NCBI RefSeq assembly: GCF_017569925.1
Contig: NZ_CP050854.1
Location: 3,348,001 to 3,412,000, forward strand
Source: Brenneria izadpanahii
GTDB taxonomy: Bacteria > Pseudomonadota > Gammaproteobacteria > Enterobacterales > Enterobacteriaceae
Length of the DNA stretch: 64,000 bases
Direction of reading: 5' to 3'
Shown: piece by piece, positions 40,082 to 49,022 of the stretch
Layout: every line of letters begins with the position of its first letter
Numbering within the stretch: position 1 is the stretch's first letter
Translations under genes and position numbers: made by a program
Notes under the pieces: generated by a model
Seen by the model: only the letters and a program-made list of their open reading frames with translations
What the model was told of the DNA's origin: nothing
Database searches by the model: none

Positions 40082-41360
40082 ACAGCACCTCCACCGGATA
40101 GAGTTTGGCGATCCGCCGCGCCGGGAACCAGGTGCCGATAACGGCAATCAGCATCGAAATCACCAGCACGCAAGGGATGACGATCCAGGCAAAGCTGAGC
40201 GGAACGCCGAATAACATCAGGCCGATGGCTTTCGCCAGTCCCCAGCCCGCCACACAGCCGGCGATCCCGCCAAGCAAACCGCTCAACGCCGCCTCCAGAT
40301 AGAACAGCAGCATAATCTGCCATTGCCGGGCGCCCAGCGCCTTCATCAGACCGATCTCCCTGGCTCTTTCCATAATGGTGCTGGTCATCAGCGAGGCGAT
40401 CCCCATCGCGGCGGCGACCAATGCCGCAAAGGTGACGACGGCCAGCAAGAGCTGAATTTTATCGATCACCACCCCTTCCGACGCGGCGACCTGCCAGATA
40501 GGACGCACCACCGACCCCGATATCGCCTCTTCCAATTGATGAGCGATGGATGAAACATAGGCGGTGCAATACCAGAGATCATATTCTTCGGCGTTCAGCG
40601 CCTCCAGGTTTTCACGCGCCCGGCGCGACAGATCGTTCTCCGGCACCGTCAGCGCCGAAACGCGAATCGCCTGTATTTTCCCTTCCAGCCCCAGCAAACG
40701 CTGCGCCACCGCCAGCGGCATCACCAGACGGTTTTCTTCATCCCCGCCGCTGGTCAGGATCCCGCTGACGCGAACCGTGATATAGCCCTTTGGACCGTGC
40801 AACGGCAACTCGCGCCCTACCTGCCAGCCATTCTGCTGCGCCAGCTGCTTGCCGACCAGCGTCTCGGCCATCTTCCCTGCGGCGACCGGCTCCTGCGGCC
40901 ACTGACCGGCGACCTGCCAGTACGGGCTGACGGTTATCTGACCGGTGCGGTAATCCTCTTCATCGGGCACCGCCACGGGCTGCGAGAAGAAGGTTCCCAA
41001 CACCGCGACCGGTTGTCCGTTAAGCTCGACGTCGCCGCTGAGCAGCGGCGCAAAACCGACGATATTGTTACGCCAGAAGATATCCTTGATGTTGGGCAGT
41101 TCCGCCTCATCGAGAAAATCCTGACCGTCCAGCGGATTGCTGCGCTCGCCGAACAACGCCGGCAACGCCGCCTGCCCCGCTGGTTCAATCAGGATATTCG
41201 CGCCATAAGATTTCAATTCGCGCGACATTTTATCGCCGATATCGATGGAGACCGCCAACAGGGCCGAAATCAGTCCCGCCGCCAAAAAGACCGTCAATAT
41301 CGCCAGCGATTTACGCCGGATATTTCTGCGCCAGGACTGACGCAACATGCGCCATAGCAT
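40071..41360 (-). CDS. FtsX/MacB-type permease 1
   Basis: 429 residues with the same four-segment layout as its neighbour: N-terminal segment (SLAILTVFLAAGLISALLAV), periplasmic domain, and a C-terminal bundle including MERAREIGLMKALGARQWQIM. The periplasmic part has the SYGANILIEPAG stretch found in permeases of P19 loci. Two bases separate it from the DUF2318 gene. Part of the same transporter as permease 2 and the ATPase. Confidence 0.9.
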   Translation of the reverse strand: MLWRMLRQSWRRNIRRKSLAILTVFLAAGLISALLAVSIDIGDKMSRELKSYGANILIEPAGQAALPALFGERSNPLDGQDFLDEAELPNIKDIFWRNNIVGFAPLLSGDVELNGQPVAVLGTFFSQPVAVPDEEDYRTGQITVSPYWQVAGQWPQEPVAAGKMAETLVGKQLAQQNGWQVGRELPLHGPKGYITVRVSGILTSGGDEENRLVMPLAVAQRLLGLEGKIQAIRVSALTVPENDLSRRARENLEALNAEEYDLWYCTAYVSSIAHQLEEAISGSVVRPIWQVAASEGVVIDKIQLLLAVVTFAALVAAAMGIASLMTSTIMERAREIGLMKALGARQWQIMLLFYLEAALSGLLGGIAGCVAGWGLAKAIGLMLFGVPLSFAWIVIPCVLVISMLIAVIGTWFPARRIAKLYPVEVLYGR

Positions 41361-41362
41361 GA

Positions 41363-42760
41363 TTATTCCCCTTCCGCTTGATCGTCAGCCGCGGCCGTTG
41401 AGGTCACATATTTTCCGGGGTTTTCGCGGAAACGATTGTAGTTGGCTTCAGACGAGAAGAAATAGGTTTTACCGGCATATCGATACTTATGCTCGGCTTT
41501 CACATTGGTGAGTTTTGAGCCATCCACCGGATCGACGACATCCATGGCTATCACGGTAGTGAAATAGTTAGTACCCGCGGCAAGCGACGCATAGCTAATC
41601 GCCAGTTCGTGGTCGTCGTTGCTCCAGCCCTCAATCGGCACCGGATTGCATCCCCCCGCCTTACCGATGGAAGGAATAAAGATACGCACATCGCAGGCGA
41701 CGCAAATCACCTGATTGCCTTCCATCACATAGCCCTGATCGCCGCATAGCAGGCAGGCATCGAACACCACCCCCAGCCGCAGCCGATCTGGATAGCGGTT
41801 GATGACGAAAAAGCGCACCGCCTTGCCGTCATCGGCAATCCAGACAAATCGGTGCAACTTGCCATCACGCACCTGTTCTATCGGAATATGAACCTTGCCA
41901 TCTCCGGCAAGCGTCACGGGTAGCGCTTCAGACAGGCGCGGAGGACGGGAAGCCACCTGATCCCAGTAAAGCTGTCCCGCGACGATCACCAGCAACGCCG
42001 CCACGGTTGACAGCACCGTGCGGCGCACATTCCGGTAGTCCGCCGTGGCCTTGCGTTTGGCAATGGCTTGCGTTTCATCCAGCATCCGCCGCCGCGTACT
42101 AAATAGAGGCGACAGGTAGCAGGCCGCGACGACGGCCATCAAAAACGCGCTGAAATAATTCAACAGATAGGCGCTGTTGGTCACCTGCGCGACATAGCTC
42201 AGGCGCGGTTTGGTTAGCCCCAACACCTGGAGCTTCATCAATAATAACAATATGTTGCCGCTAATCGGCAATAGTAATAAAGCGCTCAGCAATACCAGCA
42301 GCGGCCAGCGCAATAGGCGAATGCGCCGTACAATCATGCCGCAAAGCGCGGCGCTGAAAACCAGCCAGCCGAAAGCCATCGCCACCGCGCTGAAATTCAG
42401 CAGCAGATCGGTATTCACCACATGGGTGGTGGTCAATGCGCTCAGGTTGGGATCGCCGCCCCAATGGATCGCCGCGCCGGCCACCAGTATCGCCTGCCAG
42501 AAATAGCCGATGCGCGGATGAGAGAAAAACTGGCTGACGAGAAACAGCGCCAGGGCAACCGCCTGGATAGCCGTTATCCAGAGTTGAAATTGCTGTCCGT
42601 TGGGCAAGCGAACGCCGATCAGCGTACCGATAATCAGCGCCAGTAAGGTGATCCATGCCAACGGTCTGATTTCGGGCGCGGAACGGTGACTCCAGTTTAG
42701 CCCTAACAGCAACGCTATCGGCAGAAAGGCCTGTAGCGTAGTCACAAAGAAATAACTCAT
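41363..42760 (-). CDS. DUF2318 membrane protein with Cys-rich C-terminal domain
   Basis: 465 residues. The first 260 carry about seven or eight membrane segments; the C-terminal soluble part is DUF2318, annotated as Fe-S-containing, with FDACLLCGDQGYVMEG and CVACDVRIFIPSIGKAGGCNP. Five cysteines in two CxxC pairs plus one are suited to bind a metal or cofactor. The gene stands between p19 and the FtsX permeases in many bacteria. Its likely role is electron transfer or iron handling at the inner membrane; this is family inference, not shown by the sequence. Confidence 0.88.
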   Translation of the reverse strand: MSYFFVTTLQAFLPIALLLGLNWSHRSAPEIRPLAWITLLALIIGTLIGVRLPNGQQFQLWITAIQAVALALFLVSQFFSHPRIGYFWQAILVAGAAIHWGGDPNLSALTTTHVVNTDLLLNFSAVAMAFGWLVFSAALCGMIVRRIRLLRWPLLVLLSALLLLPISGNILLLLMKLQVLGLTKPRLSYVAQVTNSAYLLNYFSAFLMAVVAACYLSPLFSTRRRMLDETQAIAKRKATADYRNVRRTVLSTVAALLVIVAGQLYWDQVASRPPRLSEALPVTLAGDGKVHIPIEQVRDGKLHRFVWIADDGKAVRFFVINRYPDRLRLGVVFDACLLCGDQGYVMEGNQVICVACDVRIFIPSIGKAGGCNPVPIEGWSNDDHELAISYASLAAGTNYFTTVIAMDVVDPVDGSKLTNVKAEHKYRYAGKTYFFSSEANYNRFRENPGKYVTSTAAADDQAEGE

Positions 42761-42891
42761 ATACCCGTCATCTTTTAAGTCGCAGCCAAGCCGGCTGCTT
42801 TACTCGCCCCATCCGTGGGTCTCGTTCCGTTGGGCCGCTCAGAGGGGGAAACGCGACCGCGATGGCGACGCGCGCATCGCGGTCAGGGCGA

Positions 42892-43419
42892 TTACTTAAT
42901 ACCGACGTATTTAAAGTCAAAGCTGACGTCGAACGGTTTCCACCAGCGGCCGACGCCGGTTTCGCTATCGGTATGGCGGTGCATGCCTGCTTTGGAAGGC
43001 GGTTCGATGTGGTAAACCACTTTGTAGTTGCCGACGCCCATCATTTTGATGTTCGCGCCGTAGTGCGGGCCGTCGCTGGCGACCATCGGCATGAAGTTGC
43101 CTTCTTGCTTGGCTCCGGTGTCGGTGTTGGTCAGGGTATAGGCAATCGTCAGATACGGCATCCATTCTCCGGCGCCAATCCCATTCTTGTTGCCTTCAAC
43201 CGCGTGGATATCCGCTTCCAGGTGGATGTCCGATTTCGCCGCGGGCAATCCCATGCCGCGAGGTTCCATGTCGATCGGTTGCAGATAAACCGCAGCAATC
43301 TCCATTTCATTGATGGTGACTGGCTCGCCTGCCGGGTATTCTTCAAACGCCAAGACTGCCGGTGCGGTGAAAATACCGGCGATTACTGCGCCAGCAATCA
43401 GACTCTTTCGCATATTCAT
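42892..43419 (-). CDS. fetP: periplasmic P19/FetP iron-binding protein
   Basis: 175 residues from ATG 43419 (AGGA 8 bases upstream; ATGs at 43434 and 43413 are alternatives). The signal peptide ends at AVLA-FEEYP. The protein is the P19/Tp34 family, an immunoglobulin-like fold with a Cu/Fe site. Candidate ligands are Met in EPRGMGLPAAKSD, His in LEADIHAVEG, and His in the C-terminal GMHRHTDSE. E. coli FetP and Campylobacter P19 promote uptake with an FTR1-type permease, the next gene upstream. A 131-base gap follows before the DUF2318 gene. Confidence 0.92.
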   Translation of the reverse strand: MNMRKSLIAGAVIAGIFTAPAVLAFEEYPAGEPVTINEMEIAAVYLQPIDMEPRGMGLPAAKSDIHLEADIHAVEGNKNGIGAGEWMPYLTIAYTLTNTDTGAKQEGNFMPMVASDGPHYGANIKMMGVGNYKVVYHIEPPSKAGMHRHTDSETGVGRWWKPFDVSFDFKYVGIK

Positions 43420-43492
43420 CAAACCCATCCTCATATCATCAGTGTAAAGATCATCTTTTGTTTTGTTGCAGCGCTTTCCATCACTTCATCAA

Positions 43493-45406
43493 TCAGGCGG
43501 CAGGGGCCCGCCGCCGCATAACCACCAATGCGGCCAACGCGGCGACCAGCAGCACCGCTTGCGGCGCCAGCGTTTCCACATAGGGATAAATACCCAGCCC
43601 GCTGATTTCCGGCACGCCCGTCAGCAACGTCGGCTCAAACAATTTGCCTTCAATCAGCTCCAACACGCCTTTGCCTGCAAAGACAAACGCCATCAAATAC
43701 ATGAAGCAGCCGGTAAACATAAAGAAAGGTTTAAGCGGAAGTTTAACCACGGTGAAGCGCATAATCAGATAGGCGATAACCAGGATCACGCACCCGATGA
43801 CGAACCCCGCCAGAATGGAAAGGTGCCCCATCATATTGTTCGCATCGCCCACCAGCGCATAGTAAAACAGCACGGTTTCAGCGCCTTCCCGGTAAACCGC
43901 CAGAAAACTGGTCAGCCATAGCCCCGCCATCGATCCGCTGCTCAGGGAGTGCGACAGTTTTCCTTCCAGATAGGCTTTCCAGTGTTGGGCTTCCACTTTC
44001 GAAAGCAGCCAATAGCTCATGAAGAACAGCATCACGACGGCGATAAGCATCGTAATGCCTTCCAGCATTTCGCGGCTGGCGCCGGAGTTGGTGAACAGCA
44101 GTTGGAAAATAACGGCGGTAAGCACGCTGCATAGCAGCGCGACATAAACAGACTGACGAATAAGCGGCAGCTTGTCGTGATGCTGGTTTTTCACCAGATA
44201 GGCGACGATGGCCGCCACAATCAACAACGCTTCCAGCCCTTCGCGCACAATAATCAACAGGCTGTAGAGCAGCAGGCTCCAGTGGGTATCGCCCCCTTCG
44301 CCCAGCATGGTGACGGCGTTCGCCAGATCCTGTTTCAGCGCGTCCGCCTGCGCCTGCAATTGTTCAACGGGCTGCCCGGCGTTCATCAGGCTGACCAGGC
44401 GGGTAAAATAGCCTTCCAGGGTGGATTTGAACGCCGCGTTGCGCGAGCCGACTTTATTTTCCATGCCGCTGGCTTCAAACAGATCGAAGTAGGCGTCCTG
44501 CACCGCCATCATAGCCGGCCGGGCCTGTCCCTGACGATATTGTTCAATCGCCGCGAGCATGGCCTGATTAATATCGGCGGCGACTTTCCCCCAGTCGGCG
44601 TTAGGCACATTATCATCGGCGGCGATGCCGGCATCGCCTTCGGGCGTCGCCGTAACCGGCTGGCTATCGCGCGTAGTGGGCAGCCCCGGCAGCAAATCCT
44701 CAATGTCCTGCAACAGCGTGGTTACGCGATAGGCGACCTCGCTCATCTGATCCGGCTGCTTCGTCATGGCTATCAGCGCGGAGAACTGCTGATTGATGGC
44801 GGCGGCCTGCTGGGCGGAACGATTCTGACGCACCGACATTTCCATCTCGGAATTCTTGAATCCCTGATAGAGCGCCTGCTGCACGCTCTGGCTGGCGTTA
44901 CCGTAATCGCCGTCCTGATAATCGCTTATCGCCTGCGCCAGCGAGTCATCAATAATCTTAAAGCTCTGCTGCCAGTACAGCGCGATATCCGTATTGTCAT
45001 AAGCGCCGTGCTGCTCCTGCGCCACCAGCTTATGACCTTCGGCCAGTACCGGCTGCACCGCATTCAACTCCCCTTTCAGCCAGGAAATTTTGGCCTGCAC
45101 ATCGGCCAGCGGCTTCCCCTCGCCGATCATGCGGCGGATTTCACCGAACGTCGCTTCCAGCTGATAGCTTTTTTGTGCGGAAATATTGATGCGAATGGGG
45201 CCTTCAAGATTTTCGAATACTTCGAAATAGGCCATCTGAACTTCGGTACGGGCTTCATCCGGCTTCTGCTGCTCGTACAATTGAGCCGTTTTATCCAGTC
45301 TGGATTCGATATCCTGGATGAAGGAAGCGTAATCAGTCGCGGCTAAAGCCAGAGAACTGCTAAATAGCCAACACAACGCAAAGAAGAGTTTTTGCCAGGT
45401 AGACAT
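43493..45406 (-). CDS. fetM: FTR1-family iron permease FetM
   Basis: 637 residues. A signal peptide (SLALAA, residue 23) leads to a long periplasmic helical region with repeats (about 24-370), then a seven-segment FTR1 domain. The two iron-translocation REXXE motifs are present: IVREGLEALLIVAA and YREGAETVLFYY. Length and layout match E. coli FetM rather than EfeU. It imports ferrous or ferric iron at the inner membrane with FetP. A 16/19 Fur box lies 18-36 bases upstream. First gene of the operon. Confidence 0.93.
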   Translation of the reverse strand: MSTWQKLFFALCWLFSSSLALAATDYASFIQDIESRLDKTAQLYEQQKPDEARTEVQMAYFEVFENLEGPIRINISAQKSYQLEATFGEIRRMIGEGKPLADVQAKISWLKGELNAVQPVLAEGHKLVAQEQHGAYDNTDIALYWQQSFKIIDDSLAQAISDYQDGDYGNASQSVQQALYQGFKNSEMEMSVRQNRSAQQAAAINQQFSALIAMTKQPDQMSEVAYRVTTLLQDIEDLLPGLPTTRDSQPVTATPEGDAGIAADDNVPNADWGKVAADINQAMLAAIEQYRQGQARPAMMAVQDAYFDLFEASGMENKVGSRNAAFKSTLEGYFTRLVSLMNAGQPVEQLQAQADALKQDLANAVTMLGEGGDTHWSLLLYSLLIIVREGLEALLIVAAIVAYLVKNQHHDKLPLIRQSVYVALLCSVLTAVIFQLLFTNSGASREMLEGITMLIAVVMLFFMSYWLLSKVEAQHWKAYLEGKLSHSLSSGSMAGLWLTSFLAVYREGAETVLFYYALVGDANNMMGHLSILAGFVIGCVILVIAYLIMRFTVVKLPLKPFFMFTGCFMYLMAFVFAGKGVLELIEGKLFEPTLLTGVPEISGLGIYPYVETLAPQAVLLVAALAALVVMRRRAPAA

Positions 45407-45423
45407 AGGAGTGAATCACTAAT

Positions 45424-45442
45424 GATATTTATTATCATTATC
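45424..45442 (-). promoter_or_regulatory. Fur box upstream of fetM
   Basis: The 19 bases from 45424 to 45442 match GATAATGATAATCATTATC at 16 of 19 positions. They lie 18 bases before the fetM ATG, where Fur would block transcription in iron-replete cells. Confidence 0.8.
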
Positions 45443-45487
45443 ACCCTGAAAATCGCACAAGCCTTGATTCACATCACAAAAGGGAAT

Positions 45488-45757
45488 TTATTGGCGGATA
45501 AAAAATGTAACATCTTGTTCCAACTCTTCCATTTGGCGTAAAACATTCAGCGTCGCCTGGGCCTCTTCTTCATCTATACGGCTCATGGCGAAGCCGACAT
45601 GAACCAGAACCCAGGTGCCGATCAGCTGTTGACGATCGATGCCATCCATCACCAGAGCAATATTCACTTCACGCCGGACGCCGCAAATATCAACCCAGGC
45701 CAGTTGCCCGTCGCCAGACGCCAGCTCTACAACCTTTCCCGGAATGCCTAAACACAT
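45488..45757 (-). CDS. hypC: HypC/HybG-family hydrogenase maturation chaperone
   Basis: 89 residues from ATG 45757, giving MCLGIPGKVVEL with the essential Cys2; the frame is open to 45838 but any earlier start would bury that Cys. GGAGAA precedes the ATG. WVLVHVGFAMSRIDEEEA is the family core. HypC/HybG carries the Fe(CN)2CO group with HypD and docks on the hydrogenase large-subunit precursor, here presumably HyfG. It is alone, divergent from hyfA, and preceded by a near-consensus RpoN promoter. No hypA, B, D, E or F is in the window. Confidence 0.92.
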   Translation of the reverse strand: MCLGIPGKVVELASGDGQLAWVDICGVRREVNIALVMDGIDRQQLIGTWVLVHVGFAMSRIDEEEAQATLNVLRQMEELEQDVTFFIRQ

Positions 45758-45820
45758 GATCATTCTCCATTGAGATTTACCAGATAATGCCGCCCTGCAA
45801 TTTTGACAAAAAACAATCCA

Positions 45821-45835
45821 GCAATATTTATGCCA
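45821..45835 (-). promoter_or_regulatory. sigma-54 promoter of hypC
   Basis: Minus strand TGGCATAAATATTGC matches the RpoN consensus TGGCAY-N5-TTGC with GG-N10-GC spacing. Predicted start is near 45809, 52 bases before the hypC ATG. Confidence 0.8.
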
Positions 45836-45990
45836 CAATGAAATTTACGAGCATAAAACGCCCGATAAATCCGTGTTAAATAACGTTTTCTTTACATAGG
45901 ATAGGATAAGTTTACATAACAACGATTTTTTATCCCCGGTTTACCGTCGCCCGCGCACTCTTCCTGCCGCCACGCAGTGTTTGAAGCTGA

Positions 45991-46078
45991 GGTTCTAACC
46001 CCACCCCAACCCTCCCCTTCACAGGGGAAGGAGTCTGTCTGGCTCCTCCCCCTGCCAAGGGGGAGGCAGGGAGGGGGT
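45991..46078. repeat. GC-rich dispersed intergenic repeat, copy 2
   Basis: It starts with GGTTCTAACCCC, the reverse complement of the end of copy 1, and continues with paired runs (CTCCCCTT with AGGGGAAG; CTCCCCCTGCC with AGGGGGAG). It lies in the divergent hypC/hyfA control region, between the hypC promoter and the candidate activator sites. Confidence 0.65.
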
Positions 46079-46183
46079 CATTGCCGGCGATGTTTCGAAC
46101 GTTGTCCACCGACGGCGCAGCCAAGATACCCGCATACCGCCGGATGACGAAAAAGAAGGCAACGCGGTGAAGGAATAATTCTG

Positions 46184-46235
46184 TCGTCAAAAGTGTCGAA
46201 ACCGCCCGGCGGGAAGCTATCGACACTAATGACGA
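46184..46235 (+). promoter_or_regulatory. candidate FhlA upstream activating site of hyfA
   Basis: Two 16-base arms, TCGTCAAAAGTGTCGA (46184-46199) and TCGACACTAATGACGA (46220-46235), are inverted copies of each other at 14 of 16 positions, 20 bases apart. They lie 83-134 bases before the hyfA RpoN promoter, the usual distance for an enhancer-binding protein. The TGTCG core resembles reported FhlA sites. Confidence 0.65.
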
Positions 46236-46317
46236 GCCTATCGCCCCCCGGTTCGCCGCCCTGTCTTTCCCCTCTCAGCCCGCGCCCGCCGCGGCCTGGC
46301 GATGTCATATCCTGACG

Positions 46318-46333
46318 TGGCACGGAATATGCT
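46318..46333 (+). promoter_or_regulatory. sigma-54 promoter of the hyf operon
   Basis: TGGCACGGAATATGCT has a perfect -24 element (TGGCACG) and -12 TGCT with GG-N10-GC spacing. Predicted start is near 46344, about 33 bases before hyfA. Confidence 0.85.
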
Positions 46334-46376
46334 TTAGCGCTGCAAACACGAATAATTCCCCACGGAGGGTGTGGCT

Positions 46377-47003
46377 ATGAACCGCTTCGTCATTGCGGAG
46401 CCTAAGCGCTGTATCGGATGCAATACCTGTATGGCCGCCTGTACGCAGGCGCACCGCCGTCAGGGATTGCAGACTCATCCGCGGCTGACGGTGGAACGCG
46501 ACCTCGCCGGCACCGCGCCCGTCTTGTGCCGTCACTGCGAAGACGCGCCCTGCGCCAGAGTCTGTCCGGTTAATGCCATCACGCATCGGGATCAGGCGGT
46601 GGCGCTGAACGAAAATACCTGCATCGGCTGCAAACTGTGCGCGATCGCCTGTCCCTTCGGCGCCATTACGCCATCAGGCAGTAAGCCGTTAGCCATCCCG
46701 GCGACCTTTCCCCAGAATATCCCGCAGTCCATGCTCGCCGATGTGCCGGTCAGCGTCGCTTCCGTCAACCCGCTACTGGCCTGGAATGCCGGCATCCGCA
46801 GCGTCGCCGTGAAATGCGACCTCTGCGCTTTTCAGGAGCAAGGGCCGGAGTGTGTCCGCGTATGCCCCACCAAGGCGCTGTTTATCGTGGATGAGCAAGA
46901 ACTCGAACGGATTACCGCCGAAAAACGCCGGCATGCGATGGAGTGGCCGGCCGGCAACATGCCTTTCCCGCCAGACGCGGCCGATCGGGAGAATACGCTA
47001 TGA
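46377..47003 (+). CDS. hyfA: hydrogenase-4 iron-sulfur subunit HyfA
   Basis: 208 residues from ATG 46377, 8 bases after GGAGG (a GTG at 46371 is too close to that site). Four 4Fe-4S cysteine clusters are visible: CIGCNTCMAAC, CRHCEDAPCARVCP, CIGCKLCAIACP and CDLCAFQEQGPECVRVCP. It is the HycB/HydN-type electron carrier linking FdhF to the membrane hydrogenase. Its stop overlaps the hyfB start (ATGA). First gene of an eleven-gene operon under an RpoN promoter. Confidence 0.95.
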   Translation: MNRFVIAEPKRCIGCNTCMAACTQAHRRQGLQTHPRLTVERDLAGTAPVLCRHCEDAPCARVCPVNAITHRDQAVALNENTCIGCKLCAIACPFGAITPSGSKPLAIPATFPQNIPQSMLADVPVSVASVNPLLAWNAGIRSVAVKCDLCAFQEQGPECVRVCPTKALFIVDEQELERITAEKRRHAMEWPAGNMPFPPDAADRENTL

Positions 47004-49015
47004 TGACTTCACTGGAATGGCTGGCGCTGGCGCTGACGCTCTATGCGGCTGGCGCGTTGTTATCCCTCTGCCTGGCGCGCGCCGAGTCCCTGGCTATCCT
47101 GCTAAGCGGCGTCGGTTCGGCGCTGGGCGGCCTGTGTGGTCTTGCCGCCGCGCTGCCGGTATTGCTTAACGGTCAGCTGCTGACGGCCAGGTTTGAAGGG
47201 CCGTTTGCCGCCTTCGCCCGCTTAACGATAAGAATGGACGCGCTGGCGGCCTTTATCGTCATGGTCATTTCGCTACTGGTTATCGTCACGTCAGTCTATT
47301 CGCTCTCTTATTTACGGGAATACCGCGGGCGCGCCTGGGCGATGGGGTTCTTTATGAACCTGTTCATCGCCTCGATGGTGGCGCTGGTGGTGGTCGATAA
47401 CGCCTTCTATTTCATCATCCTGTTTGAAGCGATGTCGCTCAGCTCCTATTTCCTGGTGATTTCCGATCAGGATGAAGAAGCCATTAACGCCGGGCTGCTT
47501 TACTTTTTAATCGCCCACGCCGGTTCAGTGCTGATTATGATCGCTTTCTTCCTGCTGTATCGCCACAGCGACAGTCTCGATTTCGCCGATTTCCGCCAGG
47601 CCACCCTCTCCGCGCCGCAGGCGTCCATCGTATTCCTGCTGGCCTTCTTCGGCTTCGGCGCCAAGGCCGGGATGCTGCCGCTACACGGCTGGCTGCCGCG
47701 CGCGCACCCGGCCGCGCCGTCCCACGCGTCGGCGTTAATGTCCGGCGTGATGGTGAAAATCGGCATCTTCGGCATTATCAAGGTGGGGATCGACCTGCTG
47801 GGCGCCGCCGAAGTCTGGTGGGGCGTGGTGGTGCTGGCGTTCGGCGCCGTCTCGTCGGTGCTTGGCGTGCTCTATGCCCTGGCCGAACACGATATCAAAC
47901 GGTTGCTGGCTTACCACACCGTGGAAAATATCGGCATCATTCTGATGGGCGTCGGGGTGGGAATGATCGGCATCGCCACGCACCACCCGTTGCTGGCGGT
48001 TCTCGGCCTGTTGGGCGGCCTGTACCACCTGTTGAACCACGCAATATTTAAAGGACTGCTGTTCCTGGGCGCCGGCGCGGTGATTTACCGCCTGCACAGC
48101 AAGGATATGGAAAAAATGGGCGGCCTCGCGCGCTTGATGCCGTATACCGCGCTGGCGTTTCTGATCGGCTGTATGGCGATTTCCGCGCTGCCGCCGTTGA
48201 ACGGATTCGTCAGCGAATGGTTCACTTACCAATCGCTGTTTACTCTCAGTCGCGAGGGCGGTTTTTCACTGCGGCTGGTCGCGCCAATCGCCATCGTCAT
48301 GCTGGCGATCACCGGGGCGCTGGCGGCCATGTGCTTCGTCAAGGTCTACGGCATCAGCTTCTGCGGCGCGCCTCGCAGCGAGAAAGCCGCTCAGGCGCGG
48401 GAAGCGCCCTGGCCGATGACCGCCGCCATATGGCTGCTGGCGCTGTTATGTATCGCGCTCGGCGTCGGCGCCAGCGCGGTGGCGCCGGTGGTAAGCCGGG
48501 TGGCCGCCAGCCTGGCGGGAACCGCCGCGCCGCCGGTGGCGCAGGGTATGCTGATATTCCCCGGCGATCCCGCTCAAACCGCGTTATCCGCGCCGCTGAT
48601 TTTTATTCTGCTGCTGGCCTTGCCGATCCTGCCGTTACTGCTTTATCTCGGCGCTAAAGGCTCGCGGCTGAGTTTCCGCCGCCGCGGCGCGCCCTGGGCC
48701 TGCGGCTACGCTTATGAGGCCTCGATGGCGGCGTCCGCCGCCAGCTTCACCCAGCCATTACGCGTGATGTTCGCTCCTCTGTACCGAATACGTAAAACGC
48801 TGGACCCGGCCCCGATGATGCAAAACGCGCTGGATAAAACCACGCTGGCCGCCGGACGGACCGAACCGGTCTGGGATACGCGCCTGGTTATGCCGCTGGT
48901 CAATCTCGTCCAGCGCGTGGGCCGGATAACGCAACGGATTCAGCATGGCGACTTCCGGGTCTACTGCCTGTATGTGGTGGCGGCCCTGGCGATTCTGCTG
49001 CTGACGATGGCCTGA
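47000..49015 (+). CDS. hyfB: hydrogenase-4 membrane subunit HyfB
   Basis: 671 residues from ATG 47000 (E. coli HyfB 672), with about fourteen membrane segments. It is a NuoL/MrpA-type antiporter-like subunit: FFGFGAKAGMLPLHGWLPRAHPAAPSHASALMSGVMVKIGIFG holds the conserved Lys and His of the proton channel, and LAEHDIKRLLAYHTVENIG is the second half-channel motif. In the Hyf complex it is thought to take part in proton translocation. It overlaps hyfA by four bases. Confidence 0.95.
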   Translation: MMTSLEWLALALTLYAAGALLSLCLARAESLAILLSGVGSALGGLCGLAAALPVLLNGQLLTARFEGPFAAFARLTIRMDALAAFIVMVISLLVIVTSVYSLSYLREYRGRAWAMGFFMNLFIASMVALVVVDNAFYFIILFEAMSLSSYFLVISDQDEEAINAGLLYFLIAHAGSVLIMIAFFLLYRHSDSLDFADFRQATLSAPQASIVFLLAFFGFGAKAGMLPLHGWLPRAHPAAPSHASALMSGVMVKIGIFGIIKVGIDLLGAAEVWWGVVVLAFGAVSSVLGVLYALAEHDIKRLLAYHTVENIGIILMGVGVGMIGIATHHPLLAVLGLLGGLYHLLNHAIFKGLLFLGAGAVIYRLHSKDMEKMGGLARLMPYTALAFLIGCMAISALPPLNGFVSEWFTYQSLFTLSREGGFSLRLVAPIAIVMLAITGALAAMCFVKVYGISFCGAPRSEKAAQAREAPWPMTAAIWLLALLCIALGVGASAVAPVVSRVAASLAGTAAPPVAQGMLIFPGDPAQTALSAPLIFILLLALPILPLLLYLGAKGSRLSFRRRGAPWACGYAYEASMAASAASFTQPLRVMFAPLYRIRKTLDPAPMMQNALDKTTLAAGRTEPVWDTRLVMPLVNLVQRVGRITQRIQHGDFRVYCLYVVAALAILLLTMA

Positions 49016-49022
49016 GGAGAAC

